From Gambelia wislizenii (taxonomy: Eukaryota > Chordata > Lepidosauria > Squamata > Crotaphytidae), in NCBI GenBank assembly GCA_030847615.1, contig JAUMIR010000005.1, forward strand, positions 210,970,645 to 211,034,644: a stretch of DNA of 64,000 nt. Reading direction: 5' to 3'. The translations under genes were made by a program, and so were the position numbers. Below are positions 22,046-33,910 of this stretch, piece after piece. The stretch's first letter is position 1; every line of letters begins with the position of its first letter. The notes below the pieces were generated by a model. That model ran no database searches. It saw only the letters and a list, made by a program, of their open reading frames with translations, and had not been told where the DNA came from.

Positions 22046-22941
22046 CATGTGAGGTACTATAATGAATGTATGATTTCTTACATGCAATATAATGTAATGT
22101 GATGAAACCTCAGTGCCCAGACACTGACATGTTTGTGTTTCTCCCCAAGAGGAATGTATATGTCTGTATATCTATGAATGCATATAATAAAAAGCCTAAA
22201 AATTACTAAAGAGCTTGCTCAATTCCCATATAAATATCCTGAGATTACAAGATTTAAGAATGTGTTAGTGGAGTATTGATGTTAACTCTGCTTGTCTGGT
22301 TTCAACCTCCATTACAGATTGGCCACTTAGGTGGCCATAAGGTGATAATGGAGCCCCAGACAGAATCCAGATTAGCTGACAAGTGGCAAGGATCCTCAGT
22401 CCCTCAGTCTAAAGAGATGGGATGGGGAACCACACCTGTTTCAACATTCCAAATTTGTGGCATATATGGTGCAAAGCTGTTGTTTAAATGATTACATAGC
22501 AGAGAGAGATTTGGCAACTATCACTGTTGTTTCCATTGTCTTGCAAGTTTTTAAAGCAGAGAGGTAACCTTAGATTAAGGGCTGCCAACCTTCACCTTAA
22601 ATCTTTTTGTCAAGGTTGGAGCTCCATGCTCTAAAAGTCACCTTTGTTTCATGTGCAGTGTTTGGGGTATCGTAAAGCATTAATTGTTTTTGAAATTCCA
22701 TGTTCAGGTTGAGCAATATCAAATTGATTCATGTTTTGCAAATGACTCCAGTAGCCTTAACTGGTGAACAAGATTTTTGAGAAAGTTCAGTAATTACTAA
22801 GGCTTCATTCTTTTCACTTGACATGGATCACAGTGAAAAGATCAAGTTGTGCCTACAATGAGAAAAAAAGGGGGTAGAAAGATAGTCTAATGTTTTCCAC
22901 ATTCCAGCACCTGTTATACTGCAACAAACAGAACTATGCAT
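22046..22941. other. no recognised feature
   Basis: AT-rich with short chance frames. No repeat end recognised. Confidence 0.35.
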
Positions 22942-23288
22942 TAGGGTTGGCATCCACACAGGGTTCTAGCACCACTTTTCTGTTTCTGGGGCCCTCCAGG
23001 CACTGTATGCACCATCAGAACAAAACTGGTATTGCCCAGAGGCCCACTTCTTTATACCACTTTGATACCACTTTAATTGTTATGGCTCCATCCTATGGAA
23101 TCCTGGGATTTGTAGTTTGGTGAGGGGCCAAACATTCTTTGCCAGGGAGTGATAATGATGTAATCAAGGGAGATGTGCTAGAAACTTCTGGGTTCCTCAC
23201 CAAACTATAAATCCAAGGATGAATAGGATTGAGCCATGGCAGTTAAAGTGGTATTAAACAGCTGTAATTGTGCAGCATGGATACAGGT
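22942..23288. mobile_element. foldback MITE, family H2, diverged
   Basis: The core arms are GATACCACTTTAATTG and CAGTTAAAGTGGTATTAAA. The ends GGCATCCACAC and GCATGGATACAGG are inverted. Longer and more diverged than other copies, probably with an internal insertion on the left. Confidence 0.6.
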
Positions 23289-23849
23289 CTCGTTTTGGAA
23301 AGGGGGTAGTCTTGGAAGCTAAATAGTACAGGCAGCCCCAGCCACCTGTTTAAAAGATTTAAAAGAAGCATCTGCATCTTCCAAAAGAAGCACTCAATGC
23401 CCTCAAAGAAGGGAGATCTACAAGTGTTTTGGGGCAATGAGGACTGCAAAAAACAGGCTGGGGGGATGTAGGCAGCCCAGGGCTATTGTTTGCCTACCGT
23501 TGCTATTGACAGTTTATTGCAGAGGTGATCTTGAGGTCCAGAAGTCTACACATACACCCTGAGGTGTATTTTCACCCTTCCAGTGTGAATTAGGTCTAGG
23601 AGAGGCCTTTCTTCAAAACAGAGGTGACTTCTGGTTTGGGGGAAATTCCCACGTGGCCTAAAACACCTCACCCCCTCCCAAACACAGCAAAATTGCTGTC
23701 AAACCACTAGAGGTGTGACTACCTTCTTCAGGTTATTTTTAAAAAATTGAAGTGGGAGTCAGGGGGCACAATGGGCTGGCAGTTTCATGTGGCCTGCAAG
23801 CTACATTTCCCCACCACTGGCTTACAGTAAATGCAGTCTCACTGACACT
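23289..23849. other. no recognised feature
   Basis: No gene or clear repeat seen. Confidence 0.3.
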
Positions 23850-24075
23850 TGAGAAAAGAAATAGCAGAACATTAGTCTTACTGTCCATCTAGTCCAGACT
23901 CCTTGATTTAGGAAATCCAGGGTTTGAACAGCCCCCAAAGAAGGCTGTCAAGTCTCGGCTAAAGATCTCCAGCAATGGGGATTTAACCACCTTTGTAGAT
24001 AATTGGATTCAATGTCAAATTGTTCTTACTGTCAAGAAACTCCTGTGCCCTCTTTCCTAGTGACACAGAATGGTC
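23850..24075 (-). mobile_element. old CR1-like 3' end
   Basis: CCATCTAGTCCAGACTCC, AGCAATGGGGATTTAACCAC and GTCAAGAAACTCCTG read, on the minus strand, like a diverged CR1 terminal region. Confidence 0.4.
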
Positions 24076-24200
24076 ACATTATAAGGAACAGATTTATTTA
24101 TTTATTAAATGTATACACTGCCTTTTTCCTGGAATAGGCTCTAAAGTGGTTTACAGTAATTTAAAACAAGATTAAGCTAAAATCTTATTTTATATCTTTT
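24076..24200 (-). mobile_element. LINE-type 3' tail (inverted)
   Basis: TTATTTATTTATTAAATGTA followed by CACTGCCTTTTTCC and TCTAAAGTGGTTTACA is the inverted form of a TATATAAATAAATAA-type LINE terminus. Confidence 0.45.
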
Positions 24201-24256
24201 TAAAAAAAGAATATAATCATAGTATTATTTAATAAATGGTTAAAACAGTTAAAACA

Positions 24257-24878
24257 TCTCTCTCTGGCTTTTCTTCACAAACGAAGATTCAGGAAGGACT
24301 CATCCCGCGCTTTCTGCAAGCGCACTGATGACTGAAAAGGCCAATCCGAGATAAACAAGTCCAGTTGCAGAAAGCACAGCAGAGGGTCTCCTTGGGTGAA
24401 ATTTCTGGGTTGTGATTCTTACTGCATTGTCGTTTCTCTTCAAGACTTGTTTGGTGTGAGTTCTCAAATAAGGAGGCAGCATTGTGGATAGTGTGTCTTC
24501 ATGCCTCCTGATGTGAAGCTAGGGCGGACCATTGTTGGTGATCAATTTGACCGAGCCTGAGATGTTGTTTCAGGGAATCCTTTTATCACTTTTTTGGAGC
24601 GCCCCTCTTATGCTTACCCGTGGCGAGTTCACCGTAGAGAACTATTTTTGGGAGGTGATGGTCCTCCATCCTAGAAACGTGCCCTGCCCAACTCAGCTGT
24701 GTTCTCAATATCATGGCCTCAATGCTGTTGATCCCTGCTTGATCAAGGGCAGCAACATTTGTCACATAGTCAGTCCAGTGTATATTTAGGATTGTACGTA
24801 TACAGCGCTGATGAAAATGTTCGAGTAGTCGTAAGTGTTGACGATAGGTGACCCATGTTTCAGACCCGTAAAGGTTAA
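24257..24878 (-). mobile_element. zinc-finger LINE (family LZ), 3' fragment
   Basis: Same family and orientation as 34699-35720. The 3' end CGAAGAAAAGCCAGAGAGAG-like flank is at 24257-24285. The minus frame includes HTKQVLKRNDNA and the corresponding region upstream up to GTGACCCATGTTTCAGACCC near 24866. Stops and small indels break it. Confidence 0.7.
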
Positions 24879-25160
24879 AACATAATTACTAATAAAAGTA
24901 AAGACATACAGCACAACACTCCACACACGCTGTTGCTACAAAATTTAAATCCCAAAGGCCCACATGAATAAAAAGGTCTTTACCTGATGATAGAAAGATA
25001 GCAGGGAGGGGCTTTACCATATCTCCTGTGGAATGGACTTCCACAGTCTGAAAGCAGAAGGCACTCTTTCATGTCTTCACCCAATATCCCTGTGAAAGTG
25101 GTAGACTGAGAGAAATCCCCTCCACCCCCGCAAATCTTAAAACTTGTATAGGCAGAGATG
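24879..25160. other. no recognised feature
   Basis: Short spacer; no gene. Confidence 0.3.
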
Positions 25161-25712
25161 GGGCTTGTCTAGACAGGCTATTTATCCTGTCTTGTCCCCA
25201 TCTTGGAGCCCCACTATCCATATGATGCAGGGCTTTTGCTCCTTTTTGCCCACAGGCTGTCCTGATGATGCCGAGGGCAAAGACAGGAGGAAGATACAGT
25301 GAAGCCCTTAAAATGTTATATTTTAACACCTGGGAAAAACTGCCTCATTTAAGAAAAAAATGGATTGGGCTCTGTAGGAATGCAGGAGTCCATACCGGCT
25401 CACTGGCCCATATCTGTAGCCACCACTGCAACTATCCATGTTTCTCCTTCTGAAGCCAGGAGGGGGGGCTGCAGCATGTGATCAAGGCTGGTCACATGCA
25501 GGGGGCCTTGATCATATGCTGTGGGCCTCCGTCCTGGCTTCAGACAGAGTGACGCGGATGGCAACAGAAGCAGCTGCAGATACAGGCCAGTATGTCCATG
25601 CAGACTTCCTCCCATTTTGTGCAAGTAATGTTTGTGTGTGGGGGGGCACCTGATCCAGGGCCAGAATACGCCAGCAGGAAGCTGGTGTATTCTGGGCAGT
25701 GTAGAGGAGCCC
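25161..25712. mobile_element. foldback MITE, family H3, with ATG duplication
   Basis: It begins GGGCTTGTCTAGACAGGC and ends CAGTGTAGAGGAGCC, flanked by ATG (25158-25160, 25713-25715). The centre is a long palindrome around CATGTGATCAAGG and CCTTGATCATATGCTG. Frames of about 120 codons here are palindrome shadows. Confidence 0.7.
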
Positions 25713-26330
25713 ATGATCTTTTGGATAGTTTGGACCCAAGCTGTGTAGAACATTAAAGGTGAAAACCAGCACTTTGATTTGTGCCTGGAAACGGACCAGC
25801 AGGCAGAGAAGTTGTTTCAATGGGGCTTCATTTTGGACCCACCGAAATTTCTGAACAGTTTCCAAAGGCAACCTCACATAGAATCCAAATGGGATGTAAT
25901 CAAGGCATATGTCATAATAGCCAGATCTGACACCTCAAGGAACGGGCACTGCTGGTGCACTAGTTTTAACTGTGCAAAAGCACTTGTGTCCACAGCTGAA
26001 ATGGGGCATCCAGACCTACTTCCAAGTCCAGGAGTATGCCCAAGCTGCAAACCTGAGATTTTGGGGCAAGGGGATTGTAACCCCATCGAGCATAGTCTGA
26101 ACCCCTATTCCCTGATCTTCCATGTGACTAGCCATGTGCACTTCTGTCTTATCTAGATTAAGTTTCAGTTTTTTTTCCACCCTCATCCTGTCCATTATTG
26201 ACAGCAAACACTGGTTTAGTACTGAAACAGCTTCCTTGGAATCAGATGGAAAGGAAAGATAGAATTGATTGCCATCAGTGTACTGATGGAGTGCTGGTTC
26301 ATGTCTGTCTTCTGCTTACAATCTGAAAGG
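25713..26330 (-). pseudogene. L2 LINE reverse transcriptase C-terminal fragment
   Basis: The minus strand encodes LNLDKTEVHM, TMLDGVTIPLPQNLR, then SAFAQLKLVHQQCPFLEV, SDLAIMTYALITSHLDS and, in another frame, PLETVQKFRWVQNEA and LVRFQAQIKVLVFTF. These follow the order of the L2 C-terminal region, and the plus-strand L2 at 57.6-58 kb has matching blocks (HLKGVCQLRPFLD, YALVTTA). It lacks the catalytic palm and carries frameshifts. Inactive. Confidence 0.7.
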
Positions 26331-26810
26331 GCATTCCACAGTTGTATTGCTTCCTGAGTTTCTTTTTCTTCAAAAAGAAATCTCCACTTTTAAGGTAACA
26401 CAGTTTGGTATATAAAATTTTTTTTAATCATGTGAAGGCCAAGATAAATTGAGAAGAAAAACTGTCTACATTTTTCTTACCACACAAATTAACATTCTTT
26501 TCCAATTCAGTTATATTTCTCACACCTGTTTAAACCAGATAAGAAAGTACACAAATTATATTTGTGAAAATGCAATGGCACACACTACAATGTACATCTT
26601 AGTTAATGAAGGGATGGATATAAGAGAGAGAGAGAGAGAGAACTTAGACTTTAAATAATTCTGTATAGCCCATTTTCTGAATGACTTTTCTGTAAAGTAG
26701 AACATAGCAAAACATTTTAAAGATGGCTGCATTTTCCATGTTGTTCATGGAAAGTAATAACACAAATGTAAATAGAGATTTGTGACCCTATTCTAAAAAC
26801 AGCAGATATG
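26331..26810. other. no gene; GA microsatellite at 26624-26641
   Basis: AT-rich DNA with a short AG run. No domain. Confidence 0.4.
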
Positions 26811-27384
26811 GGACTTTACAAGATGCAGCAAATACAGCATCATAAGGACACCTAATGAACTTGAAAGGGTGTGCACACCAAACGACATCATCCTTTCACA
26901 ATCTTGTATTGTTAAAAAGCTGTTCCTTTTTATTGATGGCCCAAGTTGTCAATAAATCTCCTCTGGTGCTTTATTGCTGGCATTGACAGTGTTTGAAGCT
27001 GTGCACCATTCTGCTCACATGAATACAGCGTCAATGACAGAACATTTCTGGATGAGATCACAACAGCCAGGTAGGGGACATTCTTTTTATGAACCTCCCC
27101 AGTTCACTTGGGACTTTTAAAGTGTGTTTTTGTGCTTTTAAGTATGTTTTGTGACTTTATTTTTCTTTTCTCTTTTCAATTTACCACGCTTGCGTCTTCT
27201 TGCGAGAATCACAGAGATTTGGAACCCAGAAGTAAACGGAGCTCTGTTCATGCTCCGTTACTGCCAGGGCTGCCTTTTCACACTGGTTAAGGTAGGTCTG
27301 AAGGGGGAGGGATCTTTTGCCAGGGCAAGTTCACTTTTAGCTTTGGTGGGACAGAAACATTAATGGATAGGTCTGATAAAGTCC
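26811..27384. mobile_element. Harbinger-type MITE, family H1
   Basis: It begins GGACTTTACAAGATGCAGC and ends GGTCTGATAAAGTCC. The inner parts include TTTTTATTGATGGCCCAAG and TGCTGGCATTGACAGTG, as at 43.4 kb. The flanking trinucleotides ATG and TTG no longer match. Confidence 0.75.
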
Positions 27385-27913
27385 TTGGAAATGTATGACA
27401 TTCTTATTTTAATTATTTCTTTTATAATGTAAATAACTACAGGGAACAATCTTGTTTTCTGAGGTAAATACAGAAGCTGTTGTCTACTTGGGATGCATGG
27501 AGCAACCAGCTGTTCTGAGGAATAATGACCACTCTTTTAGGTAGCAGCAGTACTATGAACCTAGTACCTGTGATTATGAAAATGGATGGAGGCTACGTCC
27601 CAAGAAAGGCTCACAAAGGAAAAGGCATCTCTCAGCCCTCCGGACCCCTTTCAGCTAATCTCCAGGTCATCACTATGCATAGGTTTAATTTCATTAAAAA
27701 AGAAAAAAAACAGGAGGGAAAAATTAATGCCCAAATGAACTCTGGTTCCAGTAATACGAAATGTGACCCTTTTGGCATTGTGTGCTTCACACAGAGATTC
27801 AAGTACAATTTGTGCTATCTCTCTCCACACAACCAGAACCATGAAGAAGGGAGGTGAAAAAGACCGAAACCTCCATGAGGAGTGCCCAGTAGACATAGCT
27901 CTCTCTCTGTCTC
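27385..27913. other. no recognised feature
   Basis: Short frames (up to 110 codons) without any domain or compositional support. Confidence 0.35.
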
Positions 27914-28130
27914 TGGGCCCTTCCATAATACACAGTTATAAGGCTGTATTCCATTTTAGCTGCCATGACAACATCCTATGGAATCCTGAGGTTCTGGTGA
28001 GGCACTAGAGTTCTTTGAATGAGAATTGTAAATTTCCCTCTTTAAATAGCAAATCCAAGGATTCCATAGTATATTACCATGACAGTTAAACTGGAACATA
28101 GGATTGTAAATCCATAGTGTGAAAGGGACC
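27914..28130. mobile_element. foldback MITE, family H2 (GGGCCC-ended subgroup)
   Basis: The ends GGGCCCTTCCATAATACAC and CATAGTGTGAAAGGGACC are inverted. The inner ATCCTATGGAATCCTGAGG pairs with CCAAGGATTCCATAGTAT. Confidence 0.7.
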
Positions 28131-28242
28131 TCTGTCTCTCCCTCCATATGTGTGTATGGGAGGGGGGAGAGAAAGCGAGCAAGCGAGAGAGAGTATCATA
28201 GAATACCAGGTGCCGTAGGCTATATTTCATAGTAACAAAATA

Positions 28243-28466
28243 GGAGATTTTCACACTACACTGTGATAGTGTTACTATTCCACTTTAACTGCTCTGGCTT
28301 CCTCCTGTGGAATTCTGGGGTTTGTAGTTTAGTGAGGCCTAAGAGCTCTCTGGCTGAGAGTTGTAAATACCCCTCCCTCAACTGCAAATCCCAGGATTCC
28401 ACAGAAGGCAGCCATAGCAAATAAAGTGGAACAGTAACACTATAACTGTGTAGTGTGAAAATCTCC
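28243..28466. mobile_element. foldback MITE, family H2, with ATA duplication
   Basis: The ends GGAGATTTTCACACTACAC and GTAGTGTGAAAATCTCC are perfect inverted repeats of 17 bp. The flanks are ATA at 28240-28242 and 28467-28469. It is 224 bp, a near-complete hairpin, and sits directly beside a CR1 end. Confidence 0.85.
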
Positions 28467-28622
28467 ATAGAGTTGGAAGAGACCACAAGTGCCATCCATG
28501 CCATGCAGGAATACACAATCAAAGCATTCCCAACAGATAACCATCCAACCTCTGTTTAAGAACCTCCAGAGAAGGAGACTCCACCACACTCCTGCTTAAA
28601 TGCTGCTTTAGCAGCCTCACAT
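28467..28622 (-). mobile_element. CR1 3' end
   Basis: ATAGAGTTGGAAGAGACCAC, ATGCAGGAATACACAATCAA and ACCTCCAGAGAAGGAGACTC are the inverted form of the CR1 terminal region seen at 51.4-51.55 kb on the plus strand. Confidence 0.75.
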
Positions 28623-29064
28623 GATAAAGTTCTTGGTCTCAAAGGTGCTACAAGATCCTTTGCATACTGGAGTCTAGGATGGATGTCTTAGTAACTGATA
28701 TACTATATTCTATTATAATTTAATTGGTGGAATGTTGTATTTTTATTACCTGGCTAATGTGGGCAAATAGGTTATGTTTTATAAAATGTTTTGATGGCTT
28801 TTGCATACTTATAAAATGTATATAGCTTTGCTGTATTGTTATAACTGACTTTGTCTTGCTGTTTTTATGAGCTGCTCTGAACATTCTTTATGGAAGATTC
28901 CCATAAGACTAAAAACCATCCTCATTATCACCACCATTACCAGCAAAAAATAATAATAAAAGCTAAGTGACTCTTGACTGAAAATTATTGTAAGGATCTT
29001 AGTGAAACTTCATCTGGTTGACAATTATAGCAATGTAATGACAGGTGGCTCCACTTGGGTTCCA
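28623..29064 (+). mobile_element. repeat tail fragments, L2-like 3' end
   Basis: AAGTTCTTGGTCTCAAAGGT at 28627 resembles a PLE-type end. From about 28840 CTGTTTTTATGAGCTGCTCT and CATCCTCATTATCACC look like a diverged L2 3' UTR. No coding frame. Confidence 0.35.
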
Positions 29065-29600
29065 TGTAGGGATATAATTCTACATGGAATTTAATTCTCA
29101 AAAGAATTAGGAATTTTAACAATTGTCATCCCACTATGACTTTGGGGGGGGGGGAACTATTTATTATTTGGGATTTATTCTGTGCAAAATTTGCACATGG
29201 TATTTTTGGACAACCTCCCCCCCCCACCCAATTTTATGCATAGGAAACAGAATTTTATGAGCAGAAAATAGTATTTCTGCGAAGATAACATTATTTTTGT
29301 ACAGAAAAAATGCTGTTTCCTCCACAGAAAATATTGTAATTGGGGATTTATTCTGTGCCAAATTTGCATGTACTTTTTTGCCCAGAAAACGGTGTTCAGA
29401 ATGTTGTTTTCTGTGTAGAAGATACTGTTTTCTGTGAGAAAAAAATGGCAAATTTTGTGCAAAATAAGTCCCAAACTTCAAAGATTCTTACGATTCTCAC
29501 CAAGGTTTCCTAACTCTTGAGAAACACATTTATTAACAATTTTTCAAGTAACTTTGAATATTCTTTCTAATTCTGTGGCATGGGAACTAGTTGTTGAAGA
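29065..29600 (+). repeat. interspersed repeat family Z, second copy
   Basis: Repeated words GATTTATTCTGTGC(A/C)AAATT and ACAGAAAATA-type occur twice within it. It matches 7100-7600 in order. The two overlapping minus-strand frames of about 100 codons arise from these repeats. Confidence 0.55.
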
Positions 29601-29606
29601 GAGTTA

Positions 29607-30182
29607 GGACTTTATCATACCACTGTTCTTAACGTTCATTTGCTGGCATAAACTGTGGTGTTTTTATGCCAGCAAAAGAACCCCCTACCACAGTTACTTT
29701 GAGCAGCATCCATGAGGCTTCCCCAGCAGTAAAGGAGCACAAACAGAGCTACGTTTACTTCTGGGGTTGAAATCTCATGGATTCTCACAAGAAGACGCTA
29801 GTGTGGGAAATTTAAAAATAAAAGGGAAAATACACACAAAAAGTACAGCAAAGCACAAAAACACAATTTAAAAGTCCCAAGTACATGGGGGAGGGTCATA
29901 AAAAGAGTGTCCCCTGCCTGGCTGTTGCAATCGCAACTAGAAGCATTTGCCCAATGATGCTGTATTCATGTGAGTACAATGGTGTGAGGATTCAAATGCT
30001 GGCAATGTCGACAACAAAGCACCACAGCTGATCTATTGATGGCTTGGACTGTCAAAAAAAAAAGTACGTTGTTTTTTTTTAACAAGATATGATCATGAAA
30101 GGGCAACATCATCTGGTATGTGTGCCTTTTGCAACCATTAAGCATCCTTATGAGGCCGTACTTGCTGCATCTGATAAAGTCC
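29607..30182. mobile_element. Harbinger-type MITE, family H1, with TTA duplication
   Basis: It begins GGACTTTATCATACC and ends GCATCTGATAAAGTCC. The flanks are TTA at 29604-29606 and 30183-30185. The inner order (GTGTCCCCTGCCTGG, GCTGTATTCATGTGAG, TTGATGGCTTGGAC) matches other H1 copies in reverse. Non-coding. Confidence 0.85.
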
Positions 30183-30185
30183 TTA

Positions 30186-31406
30186 AGAGTTCAGAAAGAA
30201 CTATACCTGGGTTTCAAAGAGCCCAGATGCAAGCAGAAAGCAATTCTAGAAAATTACTATCACTTCCCCAGTCAGCTGCAGTCCCAGACACTGCATGGTA
30301 GAAATTAATGACAATGTCAGTTTTGCAAATGGTGACTGATCCTTATGAGGCCAAAATGTGACCATCAACACAGAAGAAAGAGGTATTAAAACCACAAATG
30401 AGAGCTAAGCGATATAGCATGCCTACTGGTTATAGAATCATGATTTTTATTGAATGGTATGGTGTAAAAACAGGGAGGATGTGGAATGGCTGGTAAAGCA
30501 CAAGGTTCTACTTGCTAATCATGAACAGGAGCACTTCATACAGCTGTGTTTTGTTGCAGGTCCTACTTGTTTCCTAATGCTTAGCACTGGCAACATGGAG
30601 GGCGTTGGAAGCTAGTGAAGAAAGCAGAAGGGATCACTACCTCCTCTGAGCATGTAGAAATCCTACACTGAAGTTTATGTTATCTCAGGCTATATGTAGT
30701 CTAAGGTGGTGTGGCTCATTAACAGAAGGATATTTGTGTTAAATAGGATTTATGGAAATCAGTGTATCTGTGTCTCAACCAGGCAGTCTTCCAGAATTTT
30801 GAGACATAATGGGCTTCTATTGAAACAATCAGCCTCTACCCTGCTGAGAGCTGGTTTAGTGGAACTTTCCATCTCAGTAGCTCCAGGCTCAGCTAATTAT
30901 TTGAAATTAAGCAGAATGGATTATTTGAAAATAATCGCTCTTAATGCTTGTGAGCTCTTTTAAGATCCAACAGAAACTTAATCTATCCATCAACAGGGAA
31001 TAAATTATATAAGCACATCATTAACGTTTCTTGTAAGATTAAGTGAAATGATTTTCCTTCTTTGAAAAAGACTTTAAAAGAGTCTGAATAATTGATGTAA
31101 CTAACCTCTAGTTTCTTCAACATGTTGAAAAAAGAAACCCTGCCACTAATGTTTACTTTATAATGGAAAACTTTGTTACTGATCATGACTCAAACTCTAT
31201 AGTTAGTGTAAAAGTTGCTTTTGTAAGTTTCCAAAAAGGAGAAAATGGTTGCTTCAGAACCATGCAGGTAATTTTAGGGAGATTAACAGCCCATGAATTT
31301 TGCACTAACAAAATTTCTGACAGAAACACCCATGTTTTCATTTTCATGCACTGCAATGCTGTCTCTTCTAGGCAGATCATCTCAGGAGAAACTTTGTTTC
31401 ATATTA
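30186..31406. other. no recognised feature
   Basis: About 1.2 kb of unique-looking AT-rich DNA. Short frames only. A candidate for conserved non-coding comparison. Confidence 0.4.
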
Positions 31407-31626
31407 GGACCCATTCACACAATACAATTATATTCCATGTTGACTGCCACGTCAACATCCTGTGGAATACTGTGCAGTTTAGGGATAGGTGTTTAAAATT
31501 CTCAGCTGAAGAGCTGGAGTGCTTCACTACACTACAAATCACACTACACTACACTACAAACATCAAGATTCTATAGGATAAGTCAAAGTGGATTCACAGT
31601 GCCAAAATTTGCTGCATGGATGGGCC
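31407..31626. mobile_element. foldback MITE, family H2, diverged
   Basis: The ends GGACCCATTCACACAATACA and TGCTGCATGGATGGGCC are inverted. The central arms GGAATACTG and AAGATTCTATAGGAT are weakened. An ACACTAC microrepeat lies at 31527-31557. Confidence 0.6.
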
Positions 31627-32009
31627 ATTGATCTTAGATCTATGAAATAAGTCCAGTTCATAGATCTTACAGGTTCAGCATTGAAATGCTTTGTTTTTCC
31701 CAAAGTGCTGTTAAAATAAAATTTAAAAAAAAAGCTGGAAATTTGTGCATGTACACACACACACACATTTTTTTCTTCCATTTGTAGGTCTCTCTTAGGC
31801 ACATTAACAGCACCACTTCAGCTGTGCATGTGTTTCTGTGGTCTGATATGTGCAGTGGAAATGTTCCATAGAATGAAATTAGATACACCTGAAGGTCACA
31901 GTTGACATCTATGTTACTCACATAGTAGTGCTGAACAGGTTGTCGTGATACATGTACAAAAGCAATTACTAAAAGTTTATTACTCTTGGACTGATTTGCA
32001 ATATGTGGA
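31627..32009. other. no recognised feature
   Basis: Contains a CA run at 31752-31768. No gene. Confidence 0.35.
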
Positions 32010-32200
32010 GTTACCTCCCAAAGTCCTGATTAGGCAGAGACAGTCCTAATTAATCCACTGGTGTTCCATCTTTTAAAATGTCCCCATTTCTCTCTCTCCT
32101 CCCCGCTTTGTCCTCAGTTTATTTCAATTGCTGCAAACTGACCAGGAAGGTGAAAGCAAGGGAGATCTCTCTCTGTGTTTGTCTGTCTGTCTTCCCCAGT
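32010..32200 (-). repeat. interspersed repeat family Y, partial inverted copy
   Basis: CTTTTAAAATGTCCCCATTT, TATTTCAATTGCTGCAAACT and TTCCCCAGTG match the 17935 copy. The right half is missing. Confidence 0.5.
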
Positions 32201-32335
32201 GAAAGCACTACTACAGTACTGGCATTGGTTCCAGTAGTGCTAAGAAAAAGTGGCAGGGGGTTGAAGAGGTAAGCAAGTATCTATAAGGTCTAAGTAAAGT
32301 AAAGCCTCATGGAAGAAAACATCTCCTTTGACAAA

Positions 32336-32890
32336 GGGGTCATCTACATGGTCACAATACACCAGCTCGCCACCAATGTATTCTGAACATGGTCTGGCCC
32401 ATTGTTCCCCCATTACCTCCATGGAACATGATAGAGTCCAGGCTGCACACCAGCTAGTCTTGCATCTGCTGCGACAACCACCCACATCACACTCTCTGAA
32501 ACCAGGAAGCCAGACTGCAGCATATGAGCAAGGCCCCCTGCATGTGACCAGCCTTGGTCACACACTGTGGGACTCCTTCCTGGCTATGGAAGAATGAGGC
32601 AGAGAGCAGCTGCAGTGATGGGCCAGAATGCTGGAATGGGCTCCTGCTGTCATGTGAGGCCCAAACTTTTTTCTTTTTCTTTTTTGCCAGATGGAGCAAA
32701 TTTTACCAGGTATTTTTTTTAAAATGGTGCAAAAGGCCTTACCATGTCTTACTTCCATCTTGGCTGCATCTTTGCTCAGATGTCATGAGGACTGCCCAGG
32801 GGAAAAATGGAGCAAAAGCCCTCTGTCATCTGGACTGCAGGGCTCTAAGTCAGGGGCAAGATGGGGTAAGTTGTCCATCTAGACAAGGCC
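32336..32890. mobile_element. foldback MITE, family H3
   Basis: It begins GGGGTCATCTACATGGTC and ends CCATCTAGACAAGGCC. The inner GCAAGGCCCCCTGCATGTGA and CCAGCCTTGGTCACA pair with each other. No gene. Confidence 0.65.
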
Positions 32891-33910
32891 ATAGAAAATG
32901 TAAGCTCTGGTGCTTTCAAATTAATTTAAACATGTACAGTACTTCCTGATCCATGTTCTAAAACATTGTGATGCATTCTGCTGATAGAAGATACTAGGTG
33001 GAACACCAGTATAAGATACAAAGAACAAGTGTGGTGTAACATAGTTTTGAAATGGTGGTTTCTTCTTATTGTGAGTTTGTATGACTGATACAGCCTTTTT
33101 TTTTTTCATTCATCTGTTGCCACTGCATGTTTCTGTAAGAATTCTGTATAAATTTGGTTTCATTGCTTATTGGGGTTGACCACAGGTGTCCATTGTTAAA
33201 TAAACTATGGAGTTCAGTCTAATAACAGACCCCATTCATGAACTTTAAAGTGTTATTTTACCCTTACAGGATGCAGGTGGATGGAAGGGAAAGGGATTAG
33301 AGGCAAATGATTTGCCTTCAGCAGCAGCTAGCATAGCCAATGGTAAGGAATTATGGGAACTTGAGGAGAGCCTATGGGAGAAGGATCGTCTCACCTCATA
33401 TCATATATTTTGATGTAACAATGTGAAGCCCAAGGTCTCTCAAGTTGAAAAACTCTACAGTGGTGGGGGAAGATATGTCATTCCATGGACCACCTGATCC
33501 TGAACGTTTGGTGTTGATATCCAGCACCTGTAAAGTGCCTAATTTTAAATCTTTCCATTAAATCTTTCCCAACATTCAGAGAAGAATGTTGGGAAACAAA
33601 GACTATAGCATGAAATTTTGCTGGGACTGCCCTGGGAAACTGAACCTGAAGTAGACCTAGTAGACTTCTGAAAGCTGAACTGCCTTTATCTTGCCATACC
33701 TCTCTTCTTTGAACTGGTTTAAGAGATCAGCTAGCAGTGGGATGAGACAAAAAAAAAATGAGTAAGAGAGAAGCCAACTTATGCCAAACCCAGCCCAAGG
33801 ACACTGGCATTATGCCTGCACAAAATTAGGCCATGGCAAAGTAGTTCTGCATGATTTCCAACAGGCCTAGGTTGAGAGGGTTTTGGATTCAGCACAGCTT
33901 CAGCTGGCCT
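32891..33910. other. no recognised feature
   Basis: About 1 kb without gene or repeat ends that I recognise. Confidence 0.35.

Noticed and set aside
25400..25877. Two frames of about 120 codons on the minus strand.
   Set aside because: They run through the H3 palindrome and an L2 fragment; only the L2 part is meaningful.
29164..29481. Two overlapping minus-strand frames of about 100 codons.
   Set aside because: They follow the short internal repeats of family Z.
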